Of a stretch of 33,719 nucleotides of DNA, positions 1-6,748 are shown piece after piece (the first letter of the stretch is position 1; each line of letters starts with the position of its first letter). The stretch is from Bacteroidetes bacterium CG2_30_32_10 (GTDB lineage: Bacteria > Bacteroidota > Bacteroidia > Bacteroidales > CG2-30-32-10), in NCBI GenBank assembly GCA_001872995.1, contig MNXO01000012.1, forward strand, positions 1 to 33,719, given 5' to 3'. The position numbers and the translations under genes were made by a program. A model generated the notes under the pieces. The model made no database searches. It saw only the letters and a program-made list of their open reading frames with translations, and had not been told where the DNA came from.

Positions 1-278
1 TGATTTATAAATCCATTGTGTTCAAATGAAAAGCCCATTGCTAATCTTTTAAAAATAGAATAATCAACATACAATTTAACATTATCGCCTGCATCATTAA
101 TTGTTGAAAACATTGGTAATAAATAGGTATCATTATATTTAATTTGATATTTACAAAAACCAATATTGGCACCTATATTAAATTTATATGGATTGTTGGT
201 TGGCTTTTCTTTTTTTTCTTGGCTAAAAGCACTTAGGTATATAAACCAAAGAATTATTAAAAACTTAAATTTTATCAT
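1..278 (-). CDS. Secreted, probably outer-membrane protein, N-terminal part only
   Basis: This reading frame is cut by the window edge; 92 codons are visible from an ATG at 278-276. It begins MIKFKFLIILWFIYLSAFSQ, a clear signal peptide with a likely cleavage just before or after Gln20, followed by a short charged stretch and then segments of alternating hydrophobic residues (FNIGANIGF, KLYVDYSIF, AMGFSFEHNG). That pattern fits strands of an outer-membrane beta-barrel of the porin-family/PorT-like kind common in Bacteroidota. The function cannot be read from the fragment. A TATTTTTG box at 335-342 on the minus strand could be its promoter. It is divergent from the alkaline phosphatase gene. 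Confidence 0.6.
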   Translation of the reverse strand, partial: MIKFKFLIILWFIYLSAFSQEKKEKPTNNPYKFNIGANIGFCKYQIKYNDTYLLPMFSTINDAGDNVKLYVDYSIFKRLAMGFSFEHNGFIN

Positions 279-334
279 TATTTTTAATTGGTTTAATTTT
301 ATGTATCGAAATTAATAAAAGGTTTTGAAAATAA

Positions 335-342
335 CAAAAATA
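335..342 (-). promoter_or_regulatory. Candidate Bacteroidota -7 box for the partial barrel gene
   Basis: On the minus strand this reads TATTTTTG, matching the phylum's TAnnTTTG -7 consensus, 56 bases before the ATG at 278. No clear TTTG -33 element is found at the usual spacing, so this is a weak prediction. Confidence 0.3.
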
Positions 343-551
343 CTTTTTAAGTAAGAAGGTTAAAATCTTTGGGTTTGTTTTAATTATAAATATTGATTTA
401 CAAAATCAATTTTGTTCAAATCGCCAATAAAAACGAAGCTTTTGGGTTTTCATAGTTTATATTTTGGGATGTTTGGTTTGTCTATTTGTCAACAAGTTTA
501 ATGTAATTCTTTTTCAGGACAAGACATTTTCTATTTAAATGCGATTATTTT

Positions 552-559
552 TAACTTTG
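552..559 (+). promoter_or_regulatory. Candidate Bacteroidota -7 box for alkaline phosphatase
   Basis: TAACTTTG matches TAnnTTTG and lies 29 bases before the ATG at 589, which would give a short A-rich leader. The -33 region contains only T-rich sequence without a clean TTTG. I saw no obvious phosphate-response operator. Confidence 0.4.
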
Positions 560-588
560 TAAAATATTTCACTAATTAAAAAAAAACA

Positions 589-1986
589 ATGAAAAAAATA
601 GTAATATTAGTTTTAATTTCCCTTATTTTTTTATCTTTCACCAACATTTCGAATGCAGGAAACCCAAACAATAAAAAGAAACCTAAAAATATCATACTTC
701 TCATTGGAGATGGGATGGGTTACAATCAGATAAAATCCTGCGATTATTACTATGACCAAATACAAGCTTATGAAAAATGGGAAAATCATTATTGGGTAAG
801 CACTTATCCTTATGGTTCGTCTTATAATTCTGACTCTGTGTGGACATTTTATAATTATGTAAAAAGTCGTTATACCGATTCAGCACCAGCCGCCACAGCC
901 ATGGCAACGGGTGTAAAAACTTACGATGATGTGATTGGACTTGATCATTTATATTTAAAAGTAGAAAATGTTTGCGAATTAGCTAAGAAAAACAATAAAA
1001 GTACGGGGGTAATTACCACTGTTCCTATTCCACACGCAACCCCTGCTGGTTTTTTAGCTCACATTGTTAATAGAAACTATTATCATTCCATTCTAACACA
1101 AATGCTTATTGATAGCAAAGCCGATGTTGTTATGGGATGTGGCAATCCTGATTTCGATAACAATGGTAAACCTACTACCAAAGAATCTGATAGATATATT
1201 TATTCCAGTATTTGGAAAGATATTAAAAATGAAAGTCTGGAGTTTACCGATGAAACTGGTGTAAAAAGGACAATAAGTAGTTGCGATGCTGATAATACGC
1301 CTGATAAATGGTTTTTGTGTGAAAGATTTTCAACGTTCGACAGCATTGCCAAAGGATTATTTATACCAAAAAGATTGCTTGGCATTCCTCAAGTATTTGA
1401 AACCCTTCAACAAGAAAGAGATAAGAAGAGTGAAGAATTAAAACCTTATGATACGCCTTTTAATCCAAATATTCCTTCGCTTTCAACTATGGTTGGTGCA
1501 GGTTTAAATGTTTTACAAAAAAACAACAATGGTTTCTTTGTGATGATAGAAGGAGGTGCTATTGATTGGGCTTGTCATGGAGGAGATGCTGTTCGTTTGA
1601 TAGAAGAGGTCAATGAATTTAATAATGCCGTTGCCACAGTTATTGACTGGGTTAATAAAAACAGCAATTGGGACGAAACATTAGTTATCGTAGTAGCTGA
1701 CCACGAAACTGGTTTTTTAACTGGTAAAAATATCAACGAAAAAAATTATAAAACAGAAAAGCTGCAACTCGAAAATAATGGCAAACTAAATATGTCTGGT
1801 ATGGTATTCAACACGGGGAGTAAGACCAAAAGCTATTACTCTCATTCCAATTCATTAATACCAATATTTATCAAAGGAAACGGAAGCGAAGTGTTCACGA
1901 AATATATAGATGAATCTGATTTGGTTAGAGGCAAATATATGCAAAACAATGAAATAGGATTAGCTTTAAAAGAATTACTAAACTAA
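589..1986 (+). CDS. Secreted alkaline phosphatase (PhoA superfamily)
   Basis: A 465-residue phosphomonoesterase that would release phosphate from organic esters outside the cytoplasm. Residues 1-23 form a signal peptide (cleavage near SNA-G). The metal and nucleophile motifs are in order: GDGMG at 40-44 with metal ligand Asp41; TDSAPAATAMATG with nucleophile Ser98; EGGAIDWACH with Glu321, Asp326 and His330; ADHETGF with Asp371 and His372; and a late YSHS with His419. These are the zinc/magnesium ligands expected in alkaline phosphatases, so the enzyme looks intact. It carries no C-terminal sorting domain and no membrane anchor, suggesting a periplasmic location. It stands alone: the upstream gene is divergent and no phosphate transport genes are nearby. 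The start is the only ATG preceding the signal peptide. Substrate range is not readable; a phosphodiesterase-like activity is less likely. Confidence 0.93.
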   Translation: MKKIVILVLISLIFLSFTNISNAGNPNNKKKPKNIILLIGDGMGYNQIKSCDYYYDQIQAYEKWENHYWVSTYPYGSSYNSDSVWTFYNYVKSRYTDSAPAATAMATGVKTYDDVIGLDHLYLKVENVCELAKKNNKSTGVITTVPIPHATPAGFLAHIVNRNYYHSILTQMLIDSKADVVMGCGNPDFDNNGKPTTKESDRYIYSSIWKDIKNESLEFTDETGVKRTISSCDADNTPDKWFLCERFSTFDSIAKGLFIPKRLLGIPQVFETLQQERDKKSEELKPYDTPFNPNIPSLSTMVGAGLNVLQKNNNGFFVMIEGGAIDWACHGGDAVRLIEEVNEFNNAVATVIDWVNKNSNWDETLVIVVADHETGFLTGKNINEKNYKTEKLQLENNGKLNMSGMVFNTGSKTKSYYSHSNSLIPIFIKGNGSEVFTKYIDESDLVRGKYMQNNEIGLALKELLN

Positions 1987-2006
1987 ATCGAAATTTTATA
2001 AATTTG

Positions 2007-2126
2007 GGTTAATCCTTTTTTTGAGGTGCTTTTTTATAATTTTTCGAGAAACTTTGTATAATAGCTATTACACAAAGAGCCTCAAAGAAACCTCAAAAAT
2101 CACAAAGACTCATAATTGAACAAACA
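2007..2126 (+). repeat. Palindromic leader element, copy 1
   Basis: This is the first of two tandem copies spaced 120 bases apart (both begin GGTTAATCC followed by a T-run and TTGAGGTGC). Its outer arms are inverted (TTTGAGGT near 2020-2028 against ACCTCAAA near 2090-2097). Its core at 2052-2077 is an almost perfect 26-base palindrome, CTTTGTATAATAGCTATTAC continuing as ACAAAG. The copy ends in a sequence resembling the start of the downstream gene (CATAATTGAACAAAC against the gene's CTATGATTGAAAAAAC) but without an ATG. It may therefore be a remnant of an earlier GxxExxY start, or a duplication of the leader. Confidence 0.75.
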
Positions 2127-2268
2127 GGTTAATCCTTTTTTTGAGGTGCTTTTTTAATTTTTTTTGTGCAACTTTGAGAAAATTTTGTGCAACTTTGTGT
2201 AATAGCTATACCATAAAGAGCCGTAAAGAAACCTCAAAAATCACAAAGACCTATGATTGAAAAAACCG
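2127..2268 (+). repeat. Palindromic leader element, copy 2, reaching into the GxxExxY start
   Basis: The second copy matches copy 1 at both ends but carries an extra block. TTTTGTGCAACTTTG occurs twice at exactly 21 bases spacing (starts 2162 and 2183), so this arm has been internally duplicated in a multiple of seven. The inverted arms TTGAGGT (2141-2147) and ACCTCAA (2231-2237) and the AATAGCTAT core (about 2201-2209) would fold the leader into a long hairpin. The right arm ends at about 2248, only five bases before the ATG at 2253, so a transcript could hide its own start codon. Confidence 0.7.
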
Positions 2269-2633
2269 AAAACGAACTATCAAATACTATTATTGGGTGT
2301 GCTATTGAAGTTCATAAACAATTAGGACCCGGTTTATTAGAATCGGCTTATCAGGAATGTTTGTTTTATGAGCTTGTTAACAAAGGATTGACTGTAATAA
2401 AAGAAAAACCTATGCCCATCATTTATAAAGATGTAAAACTTGATCATGGATATAGAATTGATTTACTCGTAAATAATAAGGTGGTAATAGAGATTAAAAC
2501 TGACGAGGTATTTACAGATGTCCATACTGCACAAGTTTTGACTTATCTTAAATTAGGTAATTATAAACTCGGTCTATTACTTAATTTTTATGTTACAACT
2601 CTTAAAACAGGAATAAAACGAGTTATCAATTAA
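2253..2633 (+). CDS. GxxExxY family protein (PD-(D/E)XK nuclease-like fold)
   Basis: A 126-residue protein close to the usual length of the GxxExxY family. The name-giving motif is at 27-33 (GLLESAY, with Gly27, Glu30 and Tyr33). It is followed by a nuclease-like core in which Asp70 (YRIDLLV) and Glu80-x-Lys82 (VIEIK) match the PD-(D/E)XK pattern, and by Gln94 in a conserved helix (TAQVLTYL). The family is widespread in Bacteroidota, often in several copies per genome, and its biological role is unknown to me; DNA or RNA cleavage is an inference from fold only. There is no signal peptide. The gene is immediately preceded by the duplicated palindromic leader and is not obviously in an operon. 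ATG 2253 is well supported because family members start just before this helix. Confidence 0.9.
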   Translation: MIEKTENELSNTIIGCAIEVHKQLGPGLLESAYQECLFYELVNKGLTVIKEKPMPIIYKDVKLDHGYRIDLLVNNKVVIEIKTDEVFTDVHTAQVLTYLKLGNYKLGLLLNFYVTTLKTGIKRVIN

Positions 2634-2659
2634 AATAGTAGCACAAAAAAGAATTAACC

Positions 2660-2667
2660 TATATTTG
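2660..2667 (+). promoter_or_regulatory. Candidate -7 box for the small membrane protein gene
   Basis: TATATTTG is an exact TAnnTTTG match. It lies 17 bases before the TTG codon at 2685 and supports transcription starting close to that codon. No clear -33 TTTG is visible upstream. Confidence 0.4.
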
Positions 2668-2684
2668 CATTTTATTGATATGCT

Positions 2685-3203
2685 TTGAAAAGAACAATCA
2701 TCATACTAATCCTTTTACCTTTTCTGTATTTAAACATCGGATTTTATCCATTTTTCCTACTAAAACAGCAATTGATTAAAAAGGAAATCAAGCTAAAATT
2801 GAAAGGGAGCATTCCTAATAATGAATTAACAACATTAATATTCGATAAAGCTACTTATACATCTATAAAGTGGATCAATAAAAAAGAATTTTCTTTTAAT
2901 GACCACATGTATGATGTTGTCAAAATTGAAAACATCAATAATAATAACATCAAGGTAATTTGTATTGATGATATAAAAGAGAAATTATTATTTATACAAT
3001 TAGATAAACTCACTAAAACCAGCAAAAAAAGTAAACAGAACAAAGAATTCTTTTTATCTAAATTGCTTATCAAGGATTATATGCCAACTAATAAATTAAT
3101 TGTAGAGCGTTTTTATAAAATAATTAATCGCTTTAGCCTAATAAAAGACTTTTACAACTCTTTTGAAACGGAAAAACCCAGTCCTCCTCCTAAATTCTGT
3201 TAA
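2685..3203 (+). CDS. Small membrane-anchored protein of unknown function next to a TonB receptor
   Basis: A 172-residue protein I cannot assign to a named family. Residues 1-29 are a hydrophobic segment (KRTIIILILLPFLYLNIGFY) that could be an uncleaved anchor. It is followed by a lysine-rich stretch (QQLIKKEIKLKLK), a small folded-looking region with a WINKKEFSF and MYDVV pattern, a second lysine-rich segment, and a tail ending PSPPPKFC. The start must be TTG: the ATG at 2680 is out of frame and hits a stop after two codons, and the first internal ATG (about 2908) would remove the anchor. It precedes the TonB-dependent receptor by about 160 bases on the same strand. From memory, similar small membrane proteins occur beside TonB receptors in this phylum, so an accessory role in uptake is a guess. 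Confidence 0.6.
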   Translation: MKRTIIILILLPFLYLNIGFYPFFLLKQQLIKKEIKLKLKGSIPNNELTTLIFDKATYTSIKWINKKEFSFNDHMYDVVKIENINNNNIKVICIDDIKEKLLFIQLDKLTKTSKKSKQNKEFFLSKLLIKDYMPTNKLIVERFYKIINRFSLIKDFYNSFETEKPSPPPKFC

Positions 3204-3311
3204 TAATTTCTTTTAAGTGTTTAATAAATATTAATCCCATTAGGTTTAAAACCTCTGGTATTTTATTATTACACCCAATTTAATATTTGTTTGCTTATTG
3301 TTGTTTAGAAA

Positions 3312-3319
3312 CAACTTTG
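3312..3319 (+). promoter_or_regulatory. Possible -7 box for the TonB receptor gene
   Basis: CAACTTTG differs from TAnnTTTG at one position. A TTTG at 3290-3293 lies 18 bases upstream, in the -33 position, and the ATG at 3364 follows 44 bases later. If used, the TTG at 3298 could not be the translation start because it would lie upstream of the transcript. Confidence 0.3.
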
Positions 3320-3363
3320 AGGAAACGAAAAACATATTTATAAATTCAAATAATCGTAAAAAG

Positions 3364-5775
3364 ATGAAAAAAACAATACTTTTCTTTTTAATATTTACAA
3401 GCGTTATATCAATAAATAAAGCTCAAACCATATCGGTAATAGATAAAACAACCTTGCAAACCATTCCAAATATTACCATTACTGATTTGATTTCAAACAA
3501 AACCATTGTAACAAATGCAAAAGGTCAGGTTGATATAAGCCCTTTTAAACATTCTGACAGCATAAAAATTAGTTATGTGGGTTATCAAACAATGGTATTA
3601 AGTTATCAACAAATCATTGCCAATAAAAACAAAGTGATGATGAGCGAAAAACTATATTCATTAGGCGAAATCGTAATATCTGCCAACCGATTTGAGGAGA
3701 AAAAAGAAGATATTCCTTCGCAAATGCAATTAATAAAATCAAAGGAACTTACTTTTATGAATCAACCAACTACTGCTGATATTATTACACAATCGGGAAA
3801 CATACTTGTTCAAAAAAGCCAAATGGGTGGTGGGAGTCCAATTATTCGTGGTTTTGAAGCGAATAAAGTTTTGATGGTAATTGATGGTGTTAGGATGAAC
3901 AATGCAATATATCGTGTAGGTCATCTTCAAAATATCATCACCATTAATAATTCTGTTTTAGACAAGGTAGAAGTAATTTTTGGACCTGGCTCCGTAGTTT
4001 ATGGTAGTGATGCTTTGGGTGGTGTAATGCACTTTTATACCCAAAACCCTGTTTTGTCATCAGAAGTTGGTAAAACCAATATAAGTGCAAATGCATTTAC
4101 TAGGTATTCAACCGCTTCAAACGAAAGTACTTCTAATATAACGTTTAATATTGGTGGACAAAAAGTCGCATCTCTCACAAGTATCTCTTATTCTAAGTTT
4201 GGCGATTTACGCCAAGGCAATATTCGCAACCCCTTTTATGGTGATTGGGGAAAGTGCAATTTTTATGTGAAACGTTTTGATAACAAAGATAGTATGTTGG
4301 TTAATGACAATGTGAACATACAAAAGAACTCAGGTTATAGCCAGATTGATTTGTTTGAAAAGATTTTGTTTAAACAAACCGATTTTCTTTCTCATTTAAT
4401 AAACATACAATATTCTACTTCATCAGATATTCCTCGTTACGACCGACTAACAGAGATGTCGGGAGGTAAACCAAAATATGGTGAATGGTATTATGGACCA
4501 CAAAAACGCTTACTTGCTGCTTATAACCTAAACTATAAAAGGCAAAGTCTTGTAATGGATAACCTAAACCTTATTTTATCATACCAAGATATTGAAGAAA
4601 GCCGTTACGACCGCAAATTTAAAAAGAACTTTAAAAACTGTCGCATCGAACAAGTAAATGTAATGGCTTTGAACTTGGATGTGGAGAAAAAAATAAAGAA
4701 AAATGAACTCAGATACGGGCTTGAGGGAACCTACAATAAAGTAAATTCCTCTGCACACATTCAAGACATCATTGCTGATACTACCGCCTCATTAGACACA
4801 AGGTATCCTGATGGCGGTTCTGATATGAAATCGTTTGCACTTTATTTAACACATACCTACGAATTGAATCCTAAATTTATTATTACAGATGGGATTCGCT
4901 ATAGTTACGTTACATTGGATGCAACTTTTGAAGATACCACCTTCTATCATTTTCCTTTTAAAGAAGTAAGCCAGAAAAACAACGCATTAAATGGCAATTT
5001 AGGCGTTGTTTGTATGCCTGGTAGCGAATGGCGATTTGCACTTCTCGGTTCTACTGGGTTTCGAGCTCCTAATGTAGATGATTTGAGTAAAGTATTTGAA
5101 AGTGTTCCTGGCAACATCATTGTACCAAATCCTGATTTGAAACCAGAATATACTTATAATGGCGAAATAACTATAGGAAAAGGGTTTAATAATAGGATTA
5201 ATATTGAAGGAGTTGGTTATTATACCATTTATAAAAATGCTATCACCACAAAACCTGTAAAATTTAACGGAAAAGATAGCATAATGTATGACGGTCAATT
5301 GAGTCAAGTAACGAGCAATGTAAATGCACTCGAAGCTTATATATATGGGACAAGTATAAATTTAAAAGCAGATATTACTGATAATTTTTCTATTGCAAGT
5401 TCTTTAAATTATACTTATGGAAGAATTAAAACGGATACCACGGCTTATCAATTGGATCATATTCCTCCTGTTTTTGGAAAAACCTCCTTCAACTTAAATT
5501 TAAATAAATTCAGATGCGAATTTTTTGTGATGTATAATGGCTGGAAGCGAGAAAAAGATTATAATAAATATGGAGAAGACAACTTTAAAAGCGCAACACC
5601 CAATGGGATGCCCGCTTGGTTTACTTTAAATCTTCGGACTGCATATCAATTTAACAAACACATTCAGCTACAAGCTGGATTAGAAAACCTATTAAATCAA
5701 AATTATCGCGTTTTTGCTTCAGGCATTGGAGCACCAGGACGCAATTTGTTTGTAACACTTAGGGGAAACTTCTAA
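3364..5775 (+). CDS. TonB-dependent outer-membrane receptor, heme/hemoprotein type
   Basis: An 803-residue receptor that would import a ligand across the outer membrane using TonB energy. From ATG 3364 it has a signal peptide (MKKTILFFLIFTSVISINKA), then a carboxypeptidase-regulatory-like domain of about 80 residues ending SYVGYQTMVL. The plug domain follows (IIRGFEANKVLMVIDGVRMN, then VEVIFGPGSVVYGSDALGG), and then a beta-barrel closing in a C-terminal Phe (VTLRGNF). Two motifs described for heme receptors such as HmuR are present: FRAP at 566-569, and NPDL at 589-592 in place of NPNL. That supports heme or hemoprotein uptake, although other metal chelates remain possible. The in-frame TTG at 3298 would put 22 polar residues before the signal peptide, so ATG 3364 is preferred. 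A small membrane protein gene lies just upstream. Confidence 0.88.
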   Translation: MKKTILFFLIFTSVISINKAQTISVIDKTTLQTIPNITITDLISNKTIVTNAKGQVDISPFKHSDSIKISYVGYQTMVLSYQQIIANKNKVMMSEKLYSLGEIVISANRFEEKKEDIPSQMQLIKSKELTFMNQPTTADIITQSGNILVQKSQMGGGSPIIRGFEANKVLMVIDGVRMNNAIYRVGHLQNIITINNSVLDKVEVIFGPGSVVYGSDALGGVMHFYTQNPVLSSEVGKTNISANAFTRYSTASNESTSNITFNIGGQKVASLTSISYSKFGDLRQGNIRNPFYGDWGKCNFYVKRFDNKDSMLVNDNVNIQKNSGYSQIDLFEKILFKQTDFLSHLINIQYSTSSDIPRYDRLTEMSGGKPKYGEWYYGPQKRLLAAYNLNYKRQSLVMDNLNLILSYQDIEESRYDRKFKKNFKNCRIEQVNVMALNLDVEKKIKKNELRYGLEGTYNKVNSSAHIQDIIADTTASLDTRYPDGGSDMKSFALYLTHTYELNPKFIITDGIRYSYVTLDATFEDTTFYHFPFKEVSQKNNALNGNLGVVCMPGSEWRFALLGSTGFRAPNVDDLSKVFESVPGNIIVPNPDLKPEYTYNGEITIGKGFNNRINIEGVGYYTIYKNAITTKPVKFNGKDSIMYDGQLSQVTSNVNALEAYIYGTSINLKADITDNFSIASSLNYTYGRIKTDTTAYQLDHIPPVFGKTSFNLNLNKFRCEFFVMYNGWKREKDYNKYGEDNFKSATPNGMPAWFTLNLRTAYQFNKHIQLQAGLENLLNQNYRVFASGIGAPGRNLFVTLRGNF

Positions 5776-5779
5776 TAAG

Positions 5780-5812
5780 AATAGCGATGCTTTGTTGAAA
5801 AGCATCGCTATT
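5780..5812 (+). terminator. Strong hairpin terminator after the TonB receptor
   Basis: A perfect 14-base-pair stem (AATAGCGATGCTTT paired with AAAGCATCGCTATT) closes a five-base loop four bases after the receptor stop codon. TTAAATTTTTTTT follows. On the other strand it could also stop read-through from the SUF operon, which ends 137 bases away in the convergent direction, but the T-tract there is weak. Confidence 0.88.
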
Positions 5813-5948
5813 TTAAATTTTTTTGCCCACTTTGTAGTATCAAAATTAAGTATTGCTAAAAATTTATAATTAACCTCTAACATGATGTATAAAATACAAA
5901 TGTTTGCCTGGTTTTGTTGATGCTGATCGAATAAGTATAAGGATAATA

Positions 5949-6272
5949 TTATAGCAAACCTAATTCGAGCATTGCTGCTTCTGATATCATATCTTTATCC
6001 CAAGGCGGCTCAAACGTTAAATCAATCTCAACGTCCGAAATGCCTTCAATTAATTTAACTGCATCGCGAACTTCTGTAGGCATTGTTTCTGCAATTGGAC
6101 AATTGGGGGAAGTTAAGGTCATTTTGATATATGCCTTCTTATTTTCATCGACTTTAATTTCATATATCAACCCCAAATCATAAATATTTACAGGTATTTC
6201 GGGATCGAAAATTGTTTTTAAGGTATCTACAATCTTACTTTCTAGGGCAAGGTAATTATTTTGATTTTCCAT
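5949..6272 (-). CDS. DUF59/MIP18-family SUF-associated Fe-S assembly protein
   Basis: A 107-residue protein of the DUF59 (MIP18/PaaD-like) family, of the short type found at the end of SUF operons and related to SufT. It helps maturation or delivery of Fe-S clusters in the cytoplasm. The family pattern is clear: DPEIPVNIYDLGLIYEI at 23-39, then TSPNCPIAETMP with the conserved cysteine Cys58, and a late FEPPWDKDMIS stretch. It has no membrane segment. It is the last gene of the operon, seven bases after sufE, so it is almost certainly co-transcribed. The related eukaryotic proteins act in cytosolic Fe-S targeting, but its exact role here is inferred from family and context. Confidence 0.9.
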   Translation of the reverse strand: MENQNNYLALESKIVDTLKTIFDPEIPVNIYDLGLIYEIKVDENKKAYIKMTLTSPNCPIAETMPTEVRDAVKLIEGISDVEIDLTFEPPWDKDMISEAAMLELGLL

Positions 6273-6279
6273 AACTTAA

Positions 6280-6705
6280 TTATTTAGACATTTTTGTTTT
6301 AAAAGCCAATGCATAAAGCTTCATTTGCTTAATCATTGCTGTTAAACCATTGGCGCGAGTAGGAGAAAGATGCTCTTTTAAACCTATTTTTTCAACAAAA
6401 TCGAGCTTTGAATTCAAAACATCATCGGGTGTTTGATTTGACAAAGCGCGAATTAGCAAACCAACAATTCCTTTGGTGATAATAGCATCGCTATCGGCTT
6501 TAAAAATAATTTTATCACCCTCCAGTTCGGCATTTAACCATACCTGCGATTGGCATCCTTCTATTAGATTGCTTTTAGTTTTATATTTTTCATCAATAAG
6601 AGGTAAGGTTTTACCAAATTCAATGATGTAACTATACTTATCCATCCAATCGTCAAAGTTAGAAAACTCTTCAACGATTTCATTTTCTATTTCTTCTATT
6701 TTCAT
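6280..6705 (-). CDS. sufE: SufE cysteine desulfuration protein
   Basis: A 141-residue sulfur acceptor that takes persulfide from SufS and passes it to the SufBCD scaffold. The sulfur-accepting cysteine is Cys51 in LIEGCQSQVWL, the same number as in the E. coli protein. The later region (SDAIITKGIVGLLIRALSNQ, then LSPTRANGL) matches the family, and the length is normal. It lies 43 bases after sufS and seven bases before the DUF59 gene in the SUF operon. No alternative function is likely. Confidence 0.95.
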   Translation of the reverse strand: MKIEEIENEIVEEFSNFDDWMDKYSYIIEFGKTLPLIDEKYKTKSNLIEGCQSQVWLNAELEGDKIIFKADSDAIITKGIVGLLIRALSNQTPDDVLNSKLDFVEKIGLKEHLSPTRANGLTAMIKQMKLYALAFKTKMSK

Positions 6706-6748
6706 TTTCTATTTCTTTAAATTAATCGATTAAAAGACAAGCACCAAT

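Larger units (their letters stand above)
279..588. other. Intergenic region between divergent genes
   Basis: This 310-base gap separates the minus-strand partial barrel gene from the plus-strand phosphatase gene. It holds no convincing reading frame or RNA gene. Candidate -7 promoter boxes lie near each edge: TATTTTTG on the minus strand (335-342) and TAACTTTG on the plus strand (552-559). I see nothing in the middle part. Confidence 0.5.

Noticed and set aside
2007..2268. Palindromic leader copies as an insertion sequence or CRISPR
   Set aside because: There is no transposase, no target duplication that I could define, and only two copies without spacers.
3298..3363. Upstream TTG start for the TonB receptor
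   Set aside because: It would place 22 polar residues before a clean signal peptide, and a possible promoter box lies inside the extension.
5813..5948. Possible small RNA in the gap between the TonB terminator and the SUF operon end
   Set aside because: I found no promoter box or second hairpin; it is only AT-rich sequence between convergent genes.
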